A stretch of 12,149 nt of DNA from UA16 sp965661575 (GTDB taxonomy: Bacteria > Bacteroidota > Bacteroidia > Flavobacteriales_D > Sanyastnellaceae). The notes beneath the pieces were generated by a model that saw only the letters and a list, made by a program, of their open reading frames with translations, had not been told where the DNA came from and searched no databases. A program made the position numbers and the translations under genes. Below, in pieces: positions 1 through 8,018 of the stretch. The DNA is taken from assembly GCA_965661575.1 (NCBI GenBank), contig CBFIEJ010000052.1, positions 1-12,149 on the forward strand, written 5' to 3'. The first letter of the stretch is position 1. Each line of letters begins with the position of its first letter.

Positions 1-20
1 AAATTGAAAAAGACTGGTAA
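1..20 (+). CDS. C-terminal end of upstream gene, probably BatC (partial)
   Basis: Only the last codons are visible. In the frame ending at the TAA of 18-20 the peptide reads (K/Q/E)-I-E-K-D-W-stop, and the stop lies two bases before the batD ATG, as expected inside a tightly packed operon. In Bacteroidota the gene before batD is normally batC, a TPR protein, and a charged tail ending in Trp fits my recollection of that family. The assignment rests on context and five residues. A second stop in another frame (TGA at 5-7) leaves the alternative that the upstream gene ends there. Confidence 0.45.
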
Positions 21-22
21 GC

Positions 23-1747
23 ATGCCGCACCATCTATCCATACGCTCAGTGTCACTGAGCACTGCTTTCATCCTGTTGACTTTGGTCACAGCAATTGGC
101 CAAGAGTCATTCAATGTGACCATCAACAAAAATCCGATTCGCAACGGGGAAACGCTTCAGCTTAGTCTGTCCCTTAAAAACCTCCGACAAGATATCGCTG
201 CTCCACAAATCAAAGGGCTGAAATTGCTCGGTGGTCCGAGTACATCACAAAACAACACCTGGGTCAACGGCGTGAGTTCCTCTGAGATACGGTACACCTA
301 TACCTATCAAGTTCAATCGAACCAAGACATCAACATCCCGAGCTTCACTTTGGCTGGCAGCTCTGGCCAACTTCAAAGCAATGCGTTTAAAATCAAAGTC
401 CTTCCTCGGTCTGCCAAACAACAGAAGCAGAAAGGACTCGGCGAATTGGCCTGCGTCATTGAACTTTCTAAACGCAGCGTATTTGTTGGCGAGCCTCTCG
501 TAGCGTCGTTTAAAATTTACAACCGTGCCAACAACCTCGATGTACGAGAATACAACGTACCCGAAATGGCGGGGTTTTGGAGTGAACAATTCGAAATGCC
601 CGACGCTCGTTGGGAACCCGAAGTCATCGAAGGCAAGAGATACAACGTGGCCACCGTAAAAAAGGTGCTCCTTTTCCCACAAAAAACAGGCGAAATCACC
701 ATCGACGGTTTTAACCTCATCGGCTACAAACGGACATCCTTTTTCGATGGAAAAAATGTGAGCGTAACCTCCGATCCCGTCAACATCAAAGTTGCCCCCC
801 TGCCGGAGCCCATTCCAAATGAAATGATTGGTGCGTTTAGTCGATTCCGTGTCCAAACCAAGGAGAAAGCTTCCACCTGTGAGACTAACGAGGCACTCAC
901 GATCGATTACGTATTCAGCGGTGATGGACATCTCAAATTCATTCAAGAGCCTGATTTAAAATGGCCAGGTGAATTCGAAGTGTACGATCCCGAAATCATC
1001 GATCGTATCAAGGTCACGAATTCAGGCGAGTCTGGATCCCGCACCTTTCGTTATGTGGTCATTCCGCGCGCACCAGGCGAGTATACACTACCCTCCGTTC
1101 AGGGCCAGTGGTTCAACACCCGAACAAGGTCCTATACTGATCTTGCCGCAACCGAGAAGCGCATATCAGTTGAGAGAGGAAATGGCAATGCAACCTCCGG
1201 CTTGAATTACAATTCAAAAACAGACATCCAAGTTCTCAATCAAGACATCCGCTTCATTGGAACAGATTGGAACGGTTGCGGGCTGCCTCGGGACCGCTGG
1301 CAATCATCCTTTCCCCTCTCTACTGGATGGCTCGCTATCGGACCATCACTGCTCGCACTCGTGTTCATGGGGAAACGACGAAAAGAAGAAGATGCAAAAG
1401 ACCCGGGTAAAACTCGTCAGCGCAAGGCCAAGTCCACTGTGCGCAATGAACTTCGCGCGGCAAAAAAACATGTAGACGACCCAGAGCTGTTCTTTCCAGC
1501 GCTTGGCAACGGCATCGAACAGTACTTGCTAGCAAAGCTCGCCTGGTCCGCAAGTCAGTACCAAAGAGAAGCTGTCCTTGAAGCGATCGAACAACGAGCG
1601 CCCTCGACAGTCAATCAATGGAAGACCCTCTTGGATCAATTGGATATGGCACGCTTTGCGCCGGGTGCACTGCCCGCCCCTCGGGAGATGATTGCTCTGT
1701 CCGAAACACTCGTCGATCAAACCGAAAAGTCATGGAAAAACAGTTGA
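23..1747 (+). CDS. batD: BatD, membrane-anchored oxygen-tolerance protein
   Basis: 574 aa. Residues 1-26 form a signal peptide (hydrophobic core STAFILLTLVTAIG), so most of the chain is periplasmic. Residues about 28-385 are the BatD region, built of beta-sandwich-like repeats, with recognisable stretches at 250-265 (SDPVNIKVAPLPEPIP) and 270-324. A single transmembrane helix at about 433-450 is followed by KRRK and a 120-residue cytoplasmic tail. The family is part of the Bat operon (MoxR ATPase, DUF58, BatA/B VWA proteins, BatC-E), named for aerotolerance in Bacteroides; its molecular role, probably a periplasmic complex supporting envelope stress tolerance, is not firmly settled. The ATG at 23 gives a proper signal peptide; no strong Shine-Dalgarno is seen, which is usual in this phylum. 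The gene overlaps batE by 16 nt. Confidence 0.9.
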   Translation: MPHHLSIRSVSLSTAFILLTLVTAIGQESFNVTINKNPIRNGETLQLSLSLKNLRQDIAAPQIKGLKLLGGPSTSQNNTWVNGVSSSEIRYTYTYQVQSNQDINIPSFTLAGSSGQLQSNAFKIKVLPRSAKQQKQKGLGELACVIELSKRSVFVGEPLVASFKIYNRANNLDVREYNVPEMAGFWSEQFEMPDARWEPEVIEGKRYNVATVKKVLLFPQKTGEITIDGFNLIGYKRTSFFDGKNVSVTSDPVNIKVAPLPEPIPNEMIGAFSRFRVQTKEKASTCETNEALTIDYVFSGDGHLKFIQEPDLKWPGEFEVYDPEIIDRIKVTNSGESGSRTFRYVVIPRAPGEYTLPSVQGQWFNTRTRSYTDLAATEKRISVERGNGNATSGLNYNSKTDIQVLNQDIRFIGTDWNGCGLPRDRWQSSFPLSTGWLAIGPSLLALVFMGKRRKEEDAKDPGKTRQRKAKSTVRNELRAAKKHVDDPELFFPALGNGIEQYLLAKLAWSASQYQREAVLEAIEQRAPSTVNQWKTLLDQLDMARFAPGALPAPREMIALSETLVDQTEKSWKNS

Positions 1748-2523
1748 AAAACTCGATTTGGATGGTGACCTCCGTTCTTCTCCTTCTCGGATTAAGCACA
1801 TGGAATGTGGCAACGTGCCAAACCGAGGAAGAATACCGAATCAAATTCGATTCGGCCAATGCCGCATATGCGCGAGGTGATTTTAAATTGGCTCAAGTCG
1901 GGTATGAAGCCATTCTAAATGATCGGGTCCATTTCGATGCCGAATTCAACTTGGGCAACACAATGTTCAAACAACAGCAGTTGGGTCTGGCCATTTTGCA
2001 CTACGAACGAGCCAAGCAATTGATTCCAAACAACGAAGATTTAAAGACCAATTTAATCTTGGTAAATTCTCAAATCAGCGACCGCATTGAATCTCTTCCT
2101 ACCCAAGGTATTGCGAACATTTGGGAAGGAATTGTCGCGCCCGGAAAGCATCTTTTGTGGCATCGGCTGATGATTGTCTTTTGGACACTTGGTTTCATTG
2201 CCCTCGCCTCCCGCTTGATGTCTTCCGACTTCGGAAACCGTCGCATCTGGGGAACGGTGGGAACCACTCTCCTTGCACTCGGCATTGGGTTCATGTCACT
2301 TTCATGGGCGGCAATCAACAGAATTGAGAAAGAACAATCGGCGATTGTTTTGTCCAATGAATCCCCCGTTAGGAGTCAGCCAGGCCCTGACGGAATGACC
2401 CTATTCATGCTGCACGAGGGCACCAAAGTTGGTGTCATACAAAAGGAAGAGCGCTATACCGAAATCAAGTTGCCCAACGGCAATGTCGGCTGGATTGATT
2501 CCAACGACATGGAGGCTATTTGA
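1732..2523 (+). CDS. batE: BatE, TPR and SH3-domain membrane protein
   Basis: 263 aa from the ATG at 1732, which gives a signal sequence (1-30, core WMVTSVLLLLGLSTW). An in-frame ATG at 1618 would add 38 residues lying wholly inside batD, without signal character, so it was rejected. Residues about 34-101 form two TPR-like helix pairs (SANAAYARGDFKLAQVGYEA, then FNLGNTMFKQQQLGLAILHY). Two transmembrane helices follow at about 145-162 and 172-193, then a bacterial SH3 domain at about 203-261 ending in NGNVGWIDSNDME. This order (TPR, two membrane helices, SH3) is typical of BatE, the last gene of the Bat operon. The start overlaps the batD end by 16 nt, implying translational coupling. The stop is 12 nt from the convergent protease stop, and no terminator hairpin is visible between them. 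Confidence 0.88.
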   Translation: MEKQLKNSIWMVTSVLLLLGLSTWNVATCQTEEEYRIKFDSANAAYARGDFKLAQVGYEAILNDRVHFDAEFNLGNTMFKQQQLGLAILHYERAKQLIPNNEDLKTNLILVNSQISDRIESLPTQGIANIWEGIVAPGKHLLWHRLMIVFWTLGFIALASRLMSSDFGNRRIWGTVGTTLLALGIGFMSLSWAAINRIEKEQSAIVLSNESPVRSQPGPDGMTLFMLHEGTKVGVIQKEERYTEIKLPNGNVGWIDSNDMEAI

Positions 2524-2535
2524 AGCCAAGCGACC

Positions 2536-5500
2536 TTAACGAAGCACCTCGAGCGTCCACTGCGCTGAAGCGCCCGATCGGCTCCAACCTGTCACTTCAT
2601 ACAGGCCGTTTTTCAGCGCACTCGCGGGCAAAAGACATTCGCCTGACCCGTTGGCTCGATCTTCATACACCAATTGGCCTGAAACCGAACTGAACACTCG
2701 GATTGTTGAACCTGGCATCCATCCTGTTGTCGTGGAACTGGTGCGCGTTGGATTCGGAAAGCCCGAAACCTCAGGTTCAGCTTGCAGATCAAAGTCAACA
2801 TCCTGTGTTTCAGCCAGATCGTACAAAATGATGTCATCGAGTGCCGCCTCAATAAGCGATCCTCCGTCCAAATACTCTCCTACTGTTGTGCTGTCTGAAG
2901 CTATGAACCTCATTTGAAAGGCATCCGTCAAATCAATGACATCGGCCACATTGAAAGCCATCCGACGCCATGAGATATCCTGTTGCAAGGTATTTTCAAG
3001 GTATTGCCAAGTTGATCCACCATCATTGGAAATCTCAACTTGCCACCAATCAGAAGCGGGATTCGCTCCTGAAGCGGGCGCATTGGCATACCAACGCCAA
3101 TAAGTCATGACCGGATTCTCGAATGCTGTCATGTCAATGATAGGTGAGACCAACGTTGTTTTCCCAGCATCGACATCATTCGCACCGATACCGTCATTGA
3201 CGCCCGGATTTAAGCCCGTGATGAAGGCATAACCTGCCAAACCAATCGTGTGGTCAGATGTTGGCGCAACAATCGTTGATGGATCGTTCATTTCTGCATA
3301 AGAGCCAACAGGAATAGACTCCTCCCAAATTCCAGTTGTTGCATTGTCGATCCCTGGAAGGCCAGTAGTCCAGCCGCCAAAGTCGGAATATTCATCAGAA
3401 TCATTCACCAACATCGGTTCAACTCCAACCAGTATGAAGTTGGGCAAATTTGGATAAGGAGCGTTCGCAGAAGCGAACGGCGTAACTCCTGCAATGCCAC
3501 CAAAGTCGTCTGTGATGCCCATGTAGTAACCAACGACACTGCCCTCGGCTTGCGCCGGAATTGAGGCTGTAAAAGTAGATGTACCTTCCTCGTTGTCCAT
3601 TTCAACTTCCGACCACTCTCCTCCGGCTTCCGTCTGATACCAGAGACGCACTGCATCGAAGTACAGGTTATACGGAAATACAATATCTGTTTCTGCTTCA
3701 ATGATCAATACTTCTTCAGCTGGCGCAAACTCGATGGGAGCGTGATCAATTTCGGCGTAAGAAAACACCGAAATACCGTGAAGGTCGAATCCTTCGACGA
3801 TGGCCGCCGCATTGGGCGTGCCATTGGACAAATCGCCGTCATCGTCGTCCGCTTGAAGAGCGTCAATCAAAACATCTGTATACGCCTGACCTTCATTTCC
3901 ATTTTGGACGGTGGCTTGTAGGCCTGGATAGGCATCGATGAATAAGGACATGGTCGCGTCCCAATCCCCTCCCATCAGCAAATGGGTATCATACCAAGCA
4001 CCGCAAATGATTTCACCATCCGCATGGACCTCGCCAACAAGGTCTTCTGGATACACTTTGGGTTCTGCATCGTACTTCCTTATTCCGTCTTCATTGTCCG
4101 TGTAAAAACCTTTCCCGATTTCTGCAATGTCACCCAAGCTCATGGCCCAGAAGTCGGCATAACCCTCATTCATCGCACCGTTGTTGAAACCCGCACCGAG
4201 CGAGCTGTAATAGTAATCGTTGATGCCGTGGCCATACTCGTGCCAGACAACATCAGCAATCAATGAAGTTGGGTTGCAGCCTCCTCCCGTGTCGAAAAAA
4301 TTCACACTGATGCCATCGTAAAAAGCATTGCACTCACCTTCAACATCGACGTTGGTGGTCATGGAAAAATCCAACCCTGTAAAGTTTGGCAAGTGTTCCT
4401 TCATGTGCTCATGCATCAATGTCACCGATCGATAGGCTGATCGTTCCTTGACATTGCCCAAGGCATCTAAATTGACGTTGTTGTAACCGTCCTCAAATTG
4501 GACCCCAACTTGAGGTGTCGTTCCTCCCGTGTAAATGGTGCTCCACGAACCGGCAAGTTCAACAGCGGTAAATTGCGAACCTGAGGCGTTGCTGATGAAT
4601 CCTCCTTCGACATCAGTTGTGACTGCCCCGCCCGGAATGGGCAAAAACAACATGGGCAATGACAATTCAACCGATGCCTCGTAGGGGTACATTTCGTTCA
4701 CAGTGGATTTGACCACACCACTGATGACCATGGCCTCCGCTGGTCGATCGAGCCCCATGCGATTTACGACACGCTCTGGCTTTGATTTTGATCCCGGCAT
4801 GCTCACTCTGCCGTCGATATGCACCACACGGTTTTGACGCATCAAAACTTCGCCACTGTGAATGTCGACCCACGTTTCGTAGCGTCTTGGCACTGCTCCG
4901 ACTCGCCCGTTGATGAACAAGGTTTGAACTTTCCTCCAATCCAATAGACCCTGAGCACCGGGCATTGCTACTAAACGCAAAGTCCCCATCTCCGGGGTGC
5001 TCCATTCGTCGAGCTGAACACCAGCTGCAGCTGCCTCTTCCAGTGCGATTGAAGACAACTCTTCTCCCTCTGGCATTTCAACATCACGGTACCAATCAGC
5101 CCCCCACATCACCAGCTGATCGTTCCACCATTTGGTGACAATTTGCCCTCCTTCAACCGGAATACCGTCAATGGTTTGCTGAGCAAAAGCCCATTGATGA
5201 CGTCCTGTCGTAGTCTGAGTGACCCATTCCCCTGCATATTCAACTCCAAACAGAGACAAATCATTTGCAGCAAAAAAAGCAGCCTTTTCTACAAGGTTAG
5301 CTCCCGGCACCTGAATTGCTGGACCGAATGCACGGTGTGGCAGTGCTGTACTGGCACTCATGATCGCCCGCCATTTTGGGTGTTCCTCCCCCCAATTATT
5401 CCATTGAGATTGGTCGCGAAGAATTGATTGTTGCTCATCAGTGGGATGCACGTCCAGTCCCTTCAAACGAATCTCTTGAGAATCGATCGCTTCCGAAGGA

Positions 5501-5601
5501 TTGTACAGAGCAAACGAACTGGTCTGAGCGTTGGAAAGAATGACGCAAAACAAAGCAAGCGAGAGGGACACGAATCGTAAATTCATTTTGTGGAATTTCA
5601 T
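2536..5601 (-). CDS. Secreted M36 (fungalysin-like) zinc metalloprotease with T9SS sorting domain
   Basis: 1021 aa. A signal peptide (about 1-26, ending SNAQ) precedes an FTP/PepSY-type propeptide (about 95-255, with HQWAFAQQTIDGIPVEGGQI and ETWVDIHSGEVLM), which in this family inhibits and folds the enzyme. The catalytic domain has HEYGH at 454-458 (zinc ligands H454 and H458, base E455), the third ligand E479 in NEGYADFW, and a conserved HADGEI around H526. A DDDDGDLSNGTPN loop lies at 585-597. Beta-rich modules follow, including a MAM/lectin-like one at about 735-930. Residues about 945-1021 form a type A T9SS sorting domain (FPNPT start, GLYEV near the end), so the enzyme should cross the outer membrane through T9SS and be released or anchored. 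It probably degrades extracellular protein. A second in-frame ATG at 5586 gives an equally good, shorter signal peptide. It is monocistronic and divergent from the DUF3089 gene. Confidence 0.92.
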   Translation of the reverse strand: MKFHKMNLRFVSLSLALFCVILSNAQTSSFALYNPSEAIDSQEIRLKGLDVHPTDEQQSILRDQSQWNNWGEEHPKWRAIMSASTALPHRAFGPAIQVPGANLVEKAAFFAANDLSLFGVEYAGEWVTQTTTGRHQWAFAQQTIDGIPVEGGQIVTKWWNDQLVMWGADWYRDVEMPEGEELSSIALEEAAAAGVQLDEWSTPEMGTLRLVAMPGAQGLLDWRKVQTLFINGRVGAVPRRYETWVDIHSGEVLMRQNRVVHIDGRVSMPGSKSKPERVVNRMGLDRPAEAMVISGVVKSTVNEMYPYEASVELSLPMLFLPIPGGAVTTDVEGGFISNASGSQFTAVELAGSWSTIYTGGTTPQVGVQFEDGYNNVNLDALGNVKERSAYRSVTLMHEHMKEHLPNFTGLDFSMTTNVDVEGECNAFYDGISVNFFDTGGGCNPTSLIADVVWHEYGHGINDYYYSSLGAGFNNGAMNEGYADFWAMSLGDIAEIGKGFYTDNEDGIRKYDAEPKVYPEDLVGEVHADGEIICGAWYDTHLLMGGDWDATMSLFIDAYPGLQATVQNGNEGQAYTDVLIDALQADDDDGDLSNGTPNAAAIVEGFDLHGISVFSYAEIDHAPIEFAPAEEVLIIEAETDIVFPYNLYFDAVRLWYQTEAGGEWSEVEMDNEEGTSTFTASIPAQAEGSVVGYYMGITDDFGGIAGVTPFASANAPYPNLPNFILVGVEPMLVNDSDEYSDFGGWTTGLPGIDNATTGIWEESIPVGSYAEMNDPSTIVAPTSDHTIGLAGYAFITGLNPGVNDGIGANDVDAGKTTLVSPIIDMTAFENPVMTYWRWYANAPASGANPASDWWQVEISNDGGSTWQYLENTLQQDISWRRMAFNVADVIDLTDAFQMRFIASDSTTVGEYLDGGSLIEAALDDIILYDLAETQDVDFDLQAEPEVSGFPNPTRTSSTTTGWMPGSTIRVFSSVSGQLVYEDRANGSGECLLPASALKNGLYEVTGWSRSGASAQWTLEVLR

Positions 5602-5655
5602 TCAAAAGTTCTGGTACAAGTTAAACACCTTCATTCGCATCTTTGTTGCTTCTGC

Positions 5656-6714
5656 ATGTTTAAACTCGAAATAACATCCGTAGAGCTCGCGTTTTTGTTC
5701 ATGGGGCTCTGTTTGACTGCTTGCAGTGATGGTCTTCAGCCAAAAGAAGACCTTCTGTGGAATGAACACCGAGTCCCGGACTATAGCAATCCAACAGATT
5801 GGATCGCACTTCCCAACCGACAAGATTTGGCGGATGACCTTCCGAAAGACCTTCCAGGAAATGCTTTGGCATATGAGGAAAATGAACTTCCTGTGGATGT
5901 GTTTTTCGTCTATCCCACTCAATACTTTGAGGGCGAATGGTGGAACGCCTCAGTGGACGATGAGAGCATCAACCAAATCACTGACGCTTATCCAATGCGA
6001 CTCCAAGCCAGCGCATTTCAAATGGGAGGAAAACTCTATGCACCCCGCTACCGTCAGGCGCACATTGGTGTATTCAGTTGGCAAGACAGCACGAGTTATG
6101 CTGCGCTAGAATTGGCATATGTAGATGTGAAGGCTGCATTTGAGCATTACCTCACTCATTGGAATCAAGGTCGAAAAATAATTTTGGCCGGCCACAGCCA
6201 AGGCAGCTGGCACCTCAGGTGGCTACTTCAAGAATTTTTTGATGGACGACCACTTCAATCACAACTGATCGCTGCCTATGGCCCGGGATTTGACTGGTAT
6301 GCCTCGGATTTCACGACCATACCGCCTTGCCACACTCCTGAACAAGTGGGATGTGTTTGCTCTTGGATGACGTACGGTGGAGATTACAAACCTCCTTGGC
6401 TCGGCTACAAAGACGAGGATCCAATTTGCACACACCCTGTCACATGGACAGATTCGATTCTTTGCAATGCACCAGAGGAACACAGAGGGGTCGTACTCTC
6501 AAAAATGAAGTTCAAATATCAAGGCGCACTGGAGGCCTGCGTCGACCAAGGGGTTTTGAGCCTTGCAACGCCCAACGTTCCTTTTGGCCGGCAACTTCAG
6601 CGTGACAACTGGCACATTGGCGACATCAATCTTTTCTGGTTGAATATTCGTGATAATGCGCGGATGCGAGCAATTACCGGTAACGAACCCCTTCCAAAAG
6701 AGCGGCTGAAATAA
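5656..6714 (+). CDS. DUF3089 alpha/beta-hydrolase lipoprotein
   Basis: 352 aa from the ATG at 5656. This start gives a lipoprotein signal peptide with lipobox LTAC (Cys23), so the protein should be lipid-anchored in the envelope. An upstream in-frame GTG at 5590 would overlap the divergent protease start and bury the signal, so it was not chosen; the ATG at 5701 leaves too short a signal. Seen in the sequence: VDVFFVYPT (about 80-88), the nucleophile elbow GHSQG with Ser181, and NWHIGDINLFW with the likely catalytic His320. These match DUF3089, an alpha/beta-hydrolase family related to lipases and esterases. The substrate is unknown. At least seven cysteines in the mature part (cluster CVCSW, ICTHP, LCNA) could form disulfides. 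It stands alone, head to head with the protease at 55-70 bp, so a shared regulatory region is possible but not shown. Confidence 0.85.
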   Translation: MFKLEITSVELAFLFMGLCLTACSDGLQPKEDLLWNEHRVPDYSNPTDWIALPNRQDLADDLPKDLPGNALAYEENELPVDVFFVYPTQYFEGEWWNASVDDESINQITDAYPMRLQASAFQMGGKLYAPRYRQAHIGVFSWQDSTSYAALELAYVDVKAAFEHYLTHWNQGRKIILAGHSQGSWHLRWLLQEFFDGRPLQSQLIAAYGPGFDWYASDFTTIPPCHTPEQVGCVCSWMTYGGDYKPPWLGYKDEDPICTHPVTWTDSILCNAPEEHRGVVLSKMKFKYQGALEACVDQGVLSLATPNVPFGRQLQRDNWHIGDINLFWLNIRDNARMRAITGNEPLPKERLK

Positions 6715-6740
6715 TGTTTTTAGTCGTCGCAACCGCTCTT
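6698..6740 (+). repeat. 8-bp inverted repeat around the DUF3089 stop codon
   Basis: AAGAGCGG (6698-6705) and CCGCTCTT (6733-6740) are perfect reverse complements separated by 27 nt that include the TAA at 6712-6714. No T-run follows the right arm, so this is not a standard intrinsic terminator. It could be an RNA-level 3' structure or chance. Confidence 0.35.
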
Positions 6741-6774
6741 AATGTCGCCCAATCTCGATTTGCGCCGTTTTTAG

Positions 6775-6782
6775 TATCTTTC
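6775..6782 (+). promoter_or_regulatory. Possible Bacteroidota -7 promoter element
   Basis: TATCTTTC matches TAnnTTTG at seven of eight positions and lies 15 nt before the ATG at 6798 in the 83-bp gap after the DUF3089 gene. No TTTG is found at the usual distance of about 19-20 nt upstream; the nearest, at 6759-6762, is only 12 nt away. The assignment is weak. Confidence 0.28.
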
Positions 6783-6797
6783 GCATGTAACCAAAGA

Positions 6798-7961
6798 ATG
6801 CCGAACATGCTCCACCCTAGAACCACATCCTCAACGCCCATTGGTTGGATTCTAATCATGTCTGTCATTTTTTGTTTCCCAGCGTCAACCGTGGCGCACG
6901 CGCAAGCGACATCCGGGAATGCTTGCAACGGATTACCCTACAATCCTGATGTAGATTGCAATGGCAGCATCAACACGCCAGACTTTCTCTTTCTATTGAC
7001 ATTGTTTCAAGAAGAATTTGTCGCTGAAGCTGATTCACTCAGCTTGAATCTTGAATACATCGGTGACACCCTGTATCTACTCACCAGCAGTGGAGCCTTG
7101 ATCGACGCTGTAGAATTAGGTTTCGCAGATGGTTTGAGTGCCTATGATTTGTGGCTTCAAAACGGAAATACGGGAAATGTAGACGAATTCCTTGAGAGCC
7201 TCGAAGGAGTCGCGGGACCACAGGGCGAACCCGGCATGGACGGCGAACCCGGCATGGACGGCGAACCTGGCATGGACGGCGAACCCGGAGCGCAAGGGGA
7301 AGCCGGTTTGAGTGCTTATGAGATTTGGCTGAGTTTGGGCAACGAGGGCACGGAGGAGGAATTCATTCTTGCCCTTTCCGGAAATGCTGCCGCCTCTCCA
7401 TCCGTTCATGGTGTATTTGACTCCAACTTGGATGGCGCCATTTTTGTGGTTGAACAAGCAACATCAACTTTGTGCATCGAATTATGGGGAGCATCGGGAG
7501 GGGATGGCGGCGCCATCTGTGGTTCAATGCCCGGATCTTCCGATTGTGCACTTTGCAACGCCCAGGGAGGCGCTGGAGGTCAAGCTCTAAAAATGATCAG
7601 CATGATTTACAATCTGGCCAATGGAGACACCTTGGAGCTGGTCGCGAGTGCTGGAGGGACGGCAGGTTCTCAAGTCTCCTGTGAAGTCGGCACAACGGGA
7701 TGGGTCAATTGGGATTGTGGGCCTGCATCGAGTGGAACAGCAGCTGGCAGCACGCAATTATTACTGAACGGAACCCCTATCGCTGACATCAGTGGTGGCA
7801 CCGAAGGCACGGGCGCTTGCATCGGCTGCCAAGGCGACGGTTGCTTTGAAGGAGAAGCGGGGTCGCCCGGAAGTATTGTATCGAGCGCTCCATGGATCTG
7901 TACGGTTTCAACTGAATTGATCGGAGAGTCCACAGGATCTCGTTTGATCCTGCGCTACTGA
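6798..7961 (+). CDS. Mosaic surface protein: EF-hand/dockerin-like loop, collagen-like GXY stretch, Gly-rich C-terminal domain
   Basis: 387 aa from the ATG at 6798. Another ATG at 6714, overlapping the preceding stop, would push the signal peptide 28 residues inward; one at 6807 is also possible. Residues 1-35 are a signal peptide ending AHA. Residues 51-62 (D-V-D-C-N-G-S-I-N-T-P-D) fit a calcium-binding EF-hand or dockerin loop followed by a Leu/Phe helix. Two copies of a module beginning GLSAY.(L/I)WL and ending EF(L/I)..L.G lie at 112-137 and 170-195. They bracket about 11 collagen-like triplets (137-170). From about 225 to the end is a glycine-rich domain opening with LCIELWGASGGDGG, resembling Gly-rich modules of tail fibres and adhesins, with 10 cysteines. 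Likely an extracellular fibre or adhesin; no T9SS tail is visible, so its export route is unclear. Function is inferred from architecture only. Confidence 0.75.
   Translation: MPNMLHPRTTSSTPIGWILIMSVIFCFPASTVAHAQATSGNACNGLPYNPDVDCNGSINTPDFLFLLTLFQEEFVAEADSLSLNLEYIGDTLYLLTSSGALIDAVELGFADGLSAYDLWLQNGNTGNVDEFLESLEGVAGPQGEPGMDGEPGMDGEPGMDGEPGAQGEAGLSAYEIWLSLGNEGTEEEFILALSGNAAASPSVHGVFDSNLDGAIFVVEQATSTLCIELWGASGGDGGAICGSMPGSSDCALCNAQGGAGGQALKMISMIYNLANGDTLELVASAGGTAGSQVSCEVGTTGWVNWDCGPASSGTAAGSTQLLLNGTPIADISGGTEGTGACIGCQGDGCFEGEAGSPGSIVSSAPWICTVSTELIGESTGSRLILRY
7224..7292 (+). repeat. 18-bp tandem repeat encoding GEPGMD
   Basis: Three units of GGCGAACCCGGCATGGAC (7224-7241, 7242-7259, 7260-7277, the last with one C-to-T change) are followed by a partial fourth (7278-7292). 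Each unit encodes two collagen triplets, Gly-Glu-Pro and Gly-Met-Asp. Near-identity at the DNA level implies recent duplication. Gain or loss of a unit keeps the frame, so copy number may differ between strains. Confidence 0.9.
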
Positions 7962-8013
7962 TTTTAGACAGCGCAAACTAACTTGCGAACCGTTGGCATC
8001 ATCGCTCCAACGG
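7951..8013 (+). promoter_or_regulatory. Cluster of inverted repeats between surface-protein and glycosyltransferase genes
   Basis: Three short stems are visible: TGCGCT (7951-7956) with AGCGCA (7970-7975); CGCAA (7972-7976) with TTGCG (7983-7987); and CCGTTGG (7990-7996) with CCAACGG (8007-8013, 10-nt loop). The first two share bases and exclude each other. The third ends five bases before the ATG at 8019. No T-run follows any of them, so none is a clear intrinsic terminator. A 5'-leader control structure is possible but unproven. Confidence 0.3.
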
Positions 8014-8018
8014 AACCT

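Noticed and set aside
245..946. 233-codon open frame on the minus strand inside batD
   Set aside because: It lies fully antisense to a well-supported gene and shows no domain, signal peptide or start context.
6714..6797. Upstream ATG at 6714 for the collagen-like protein, overlapping the preceding stop
   Set aside because: It would place 28 extra residues before the signal peptide; the ATG at 6798 gives a normal signal sequence and leaves a plausible promoter region.
7224..7292. Direct repeats considered as a CRISPR array
   Set aside because: The units are contiguous without spacers and encode collagen-like triplets in frame.
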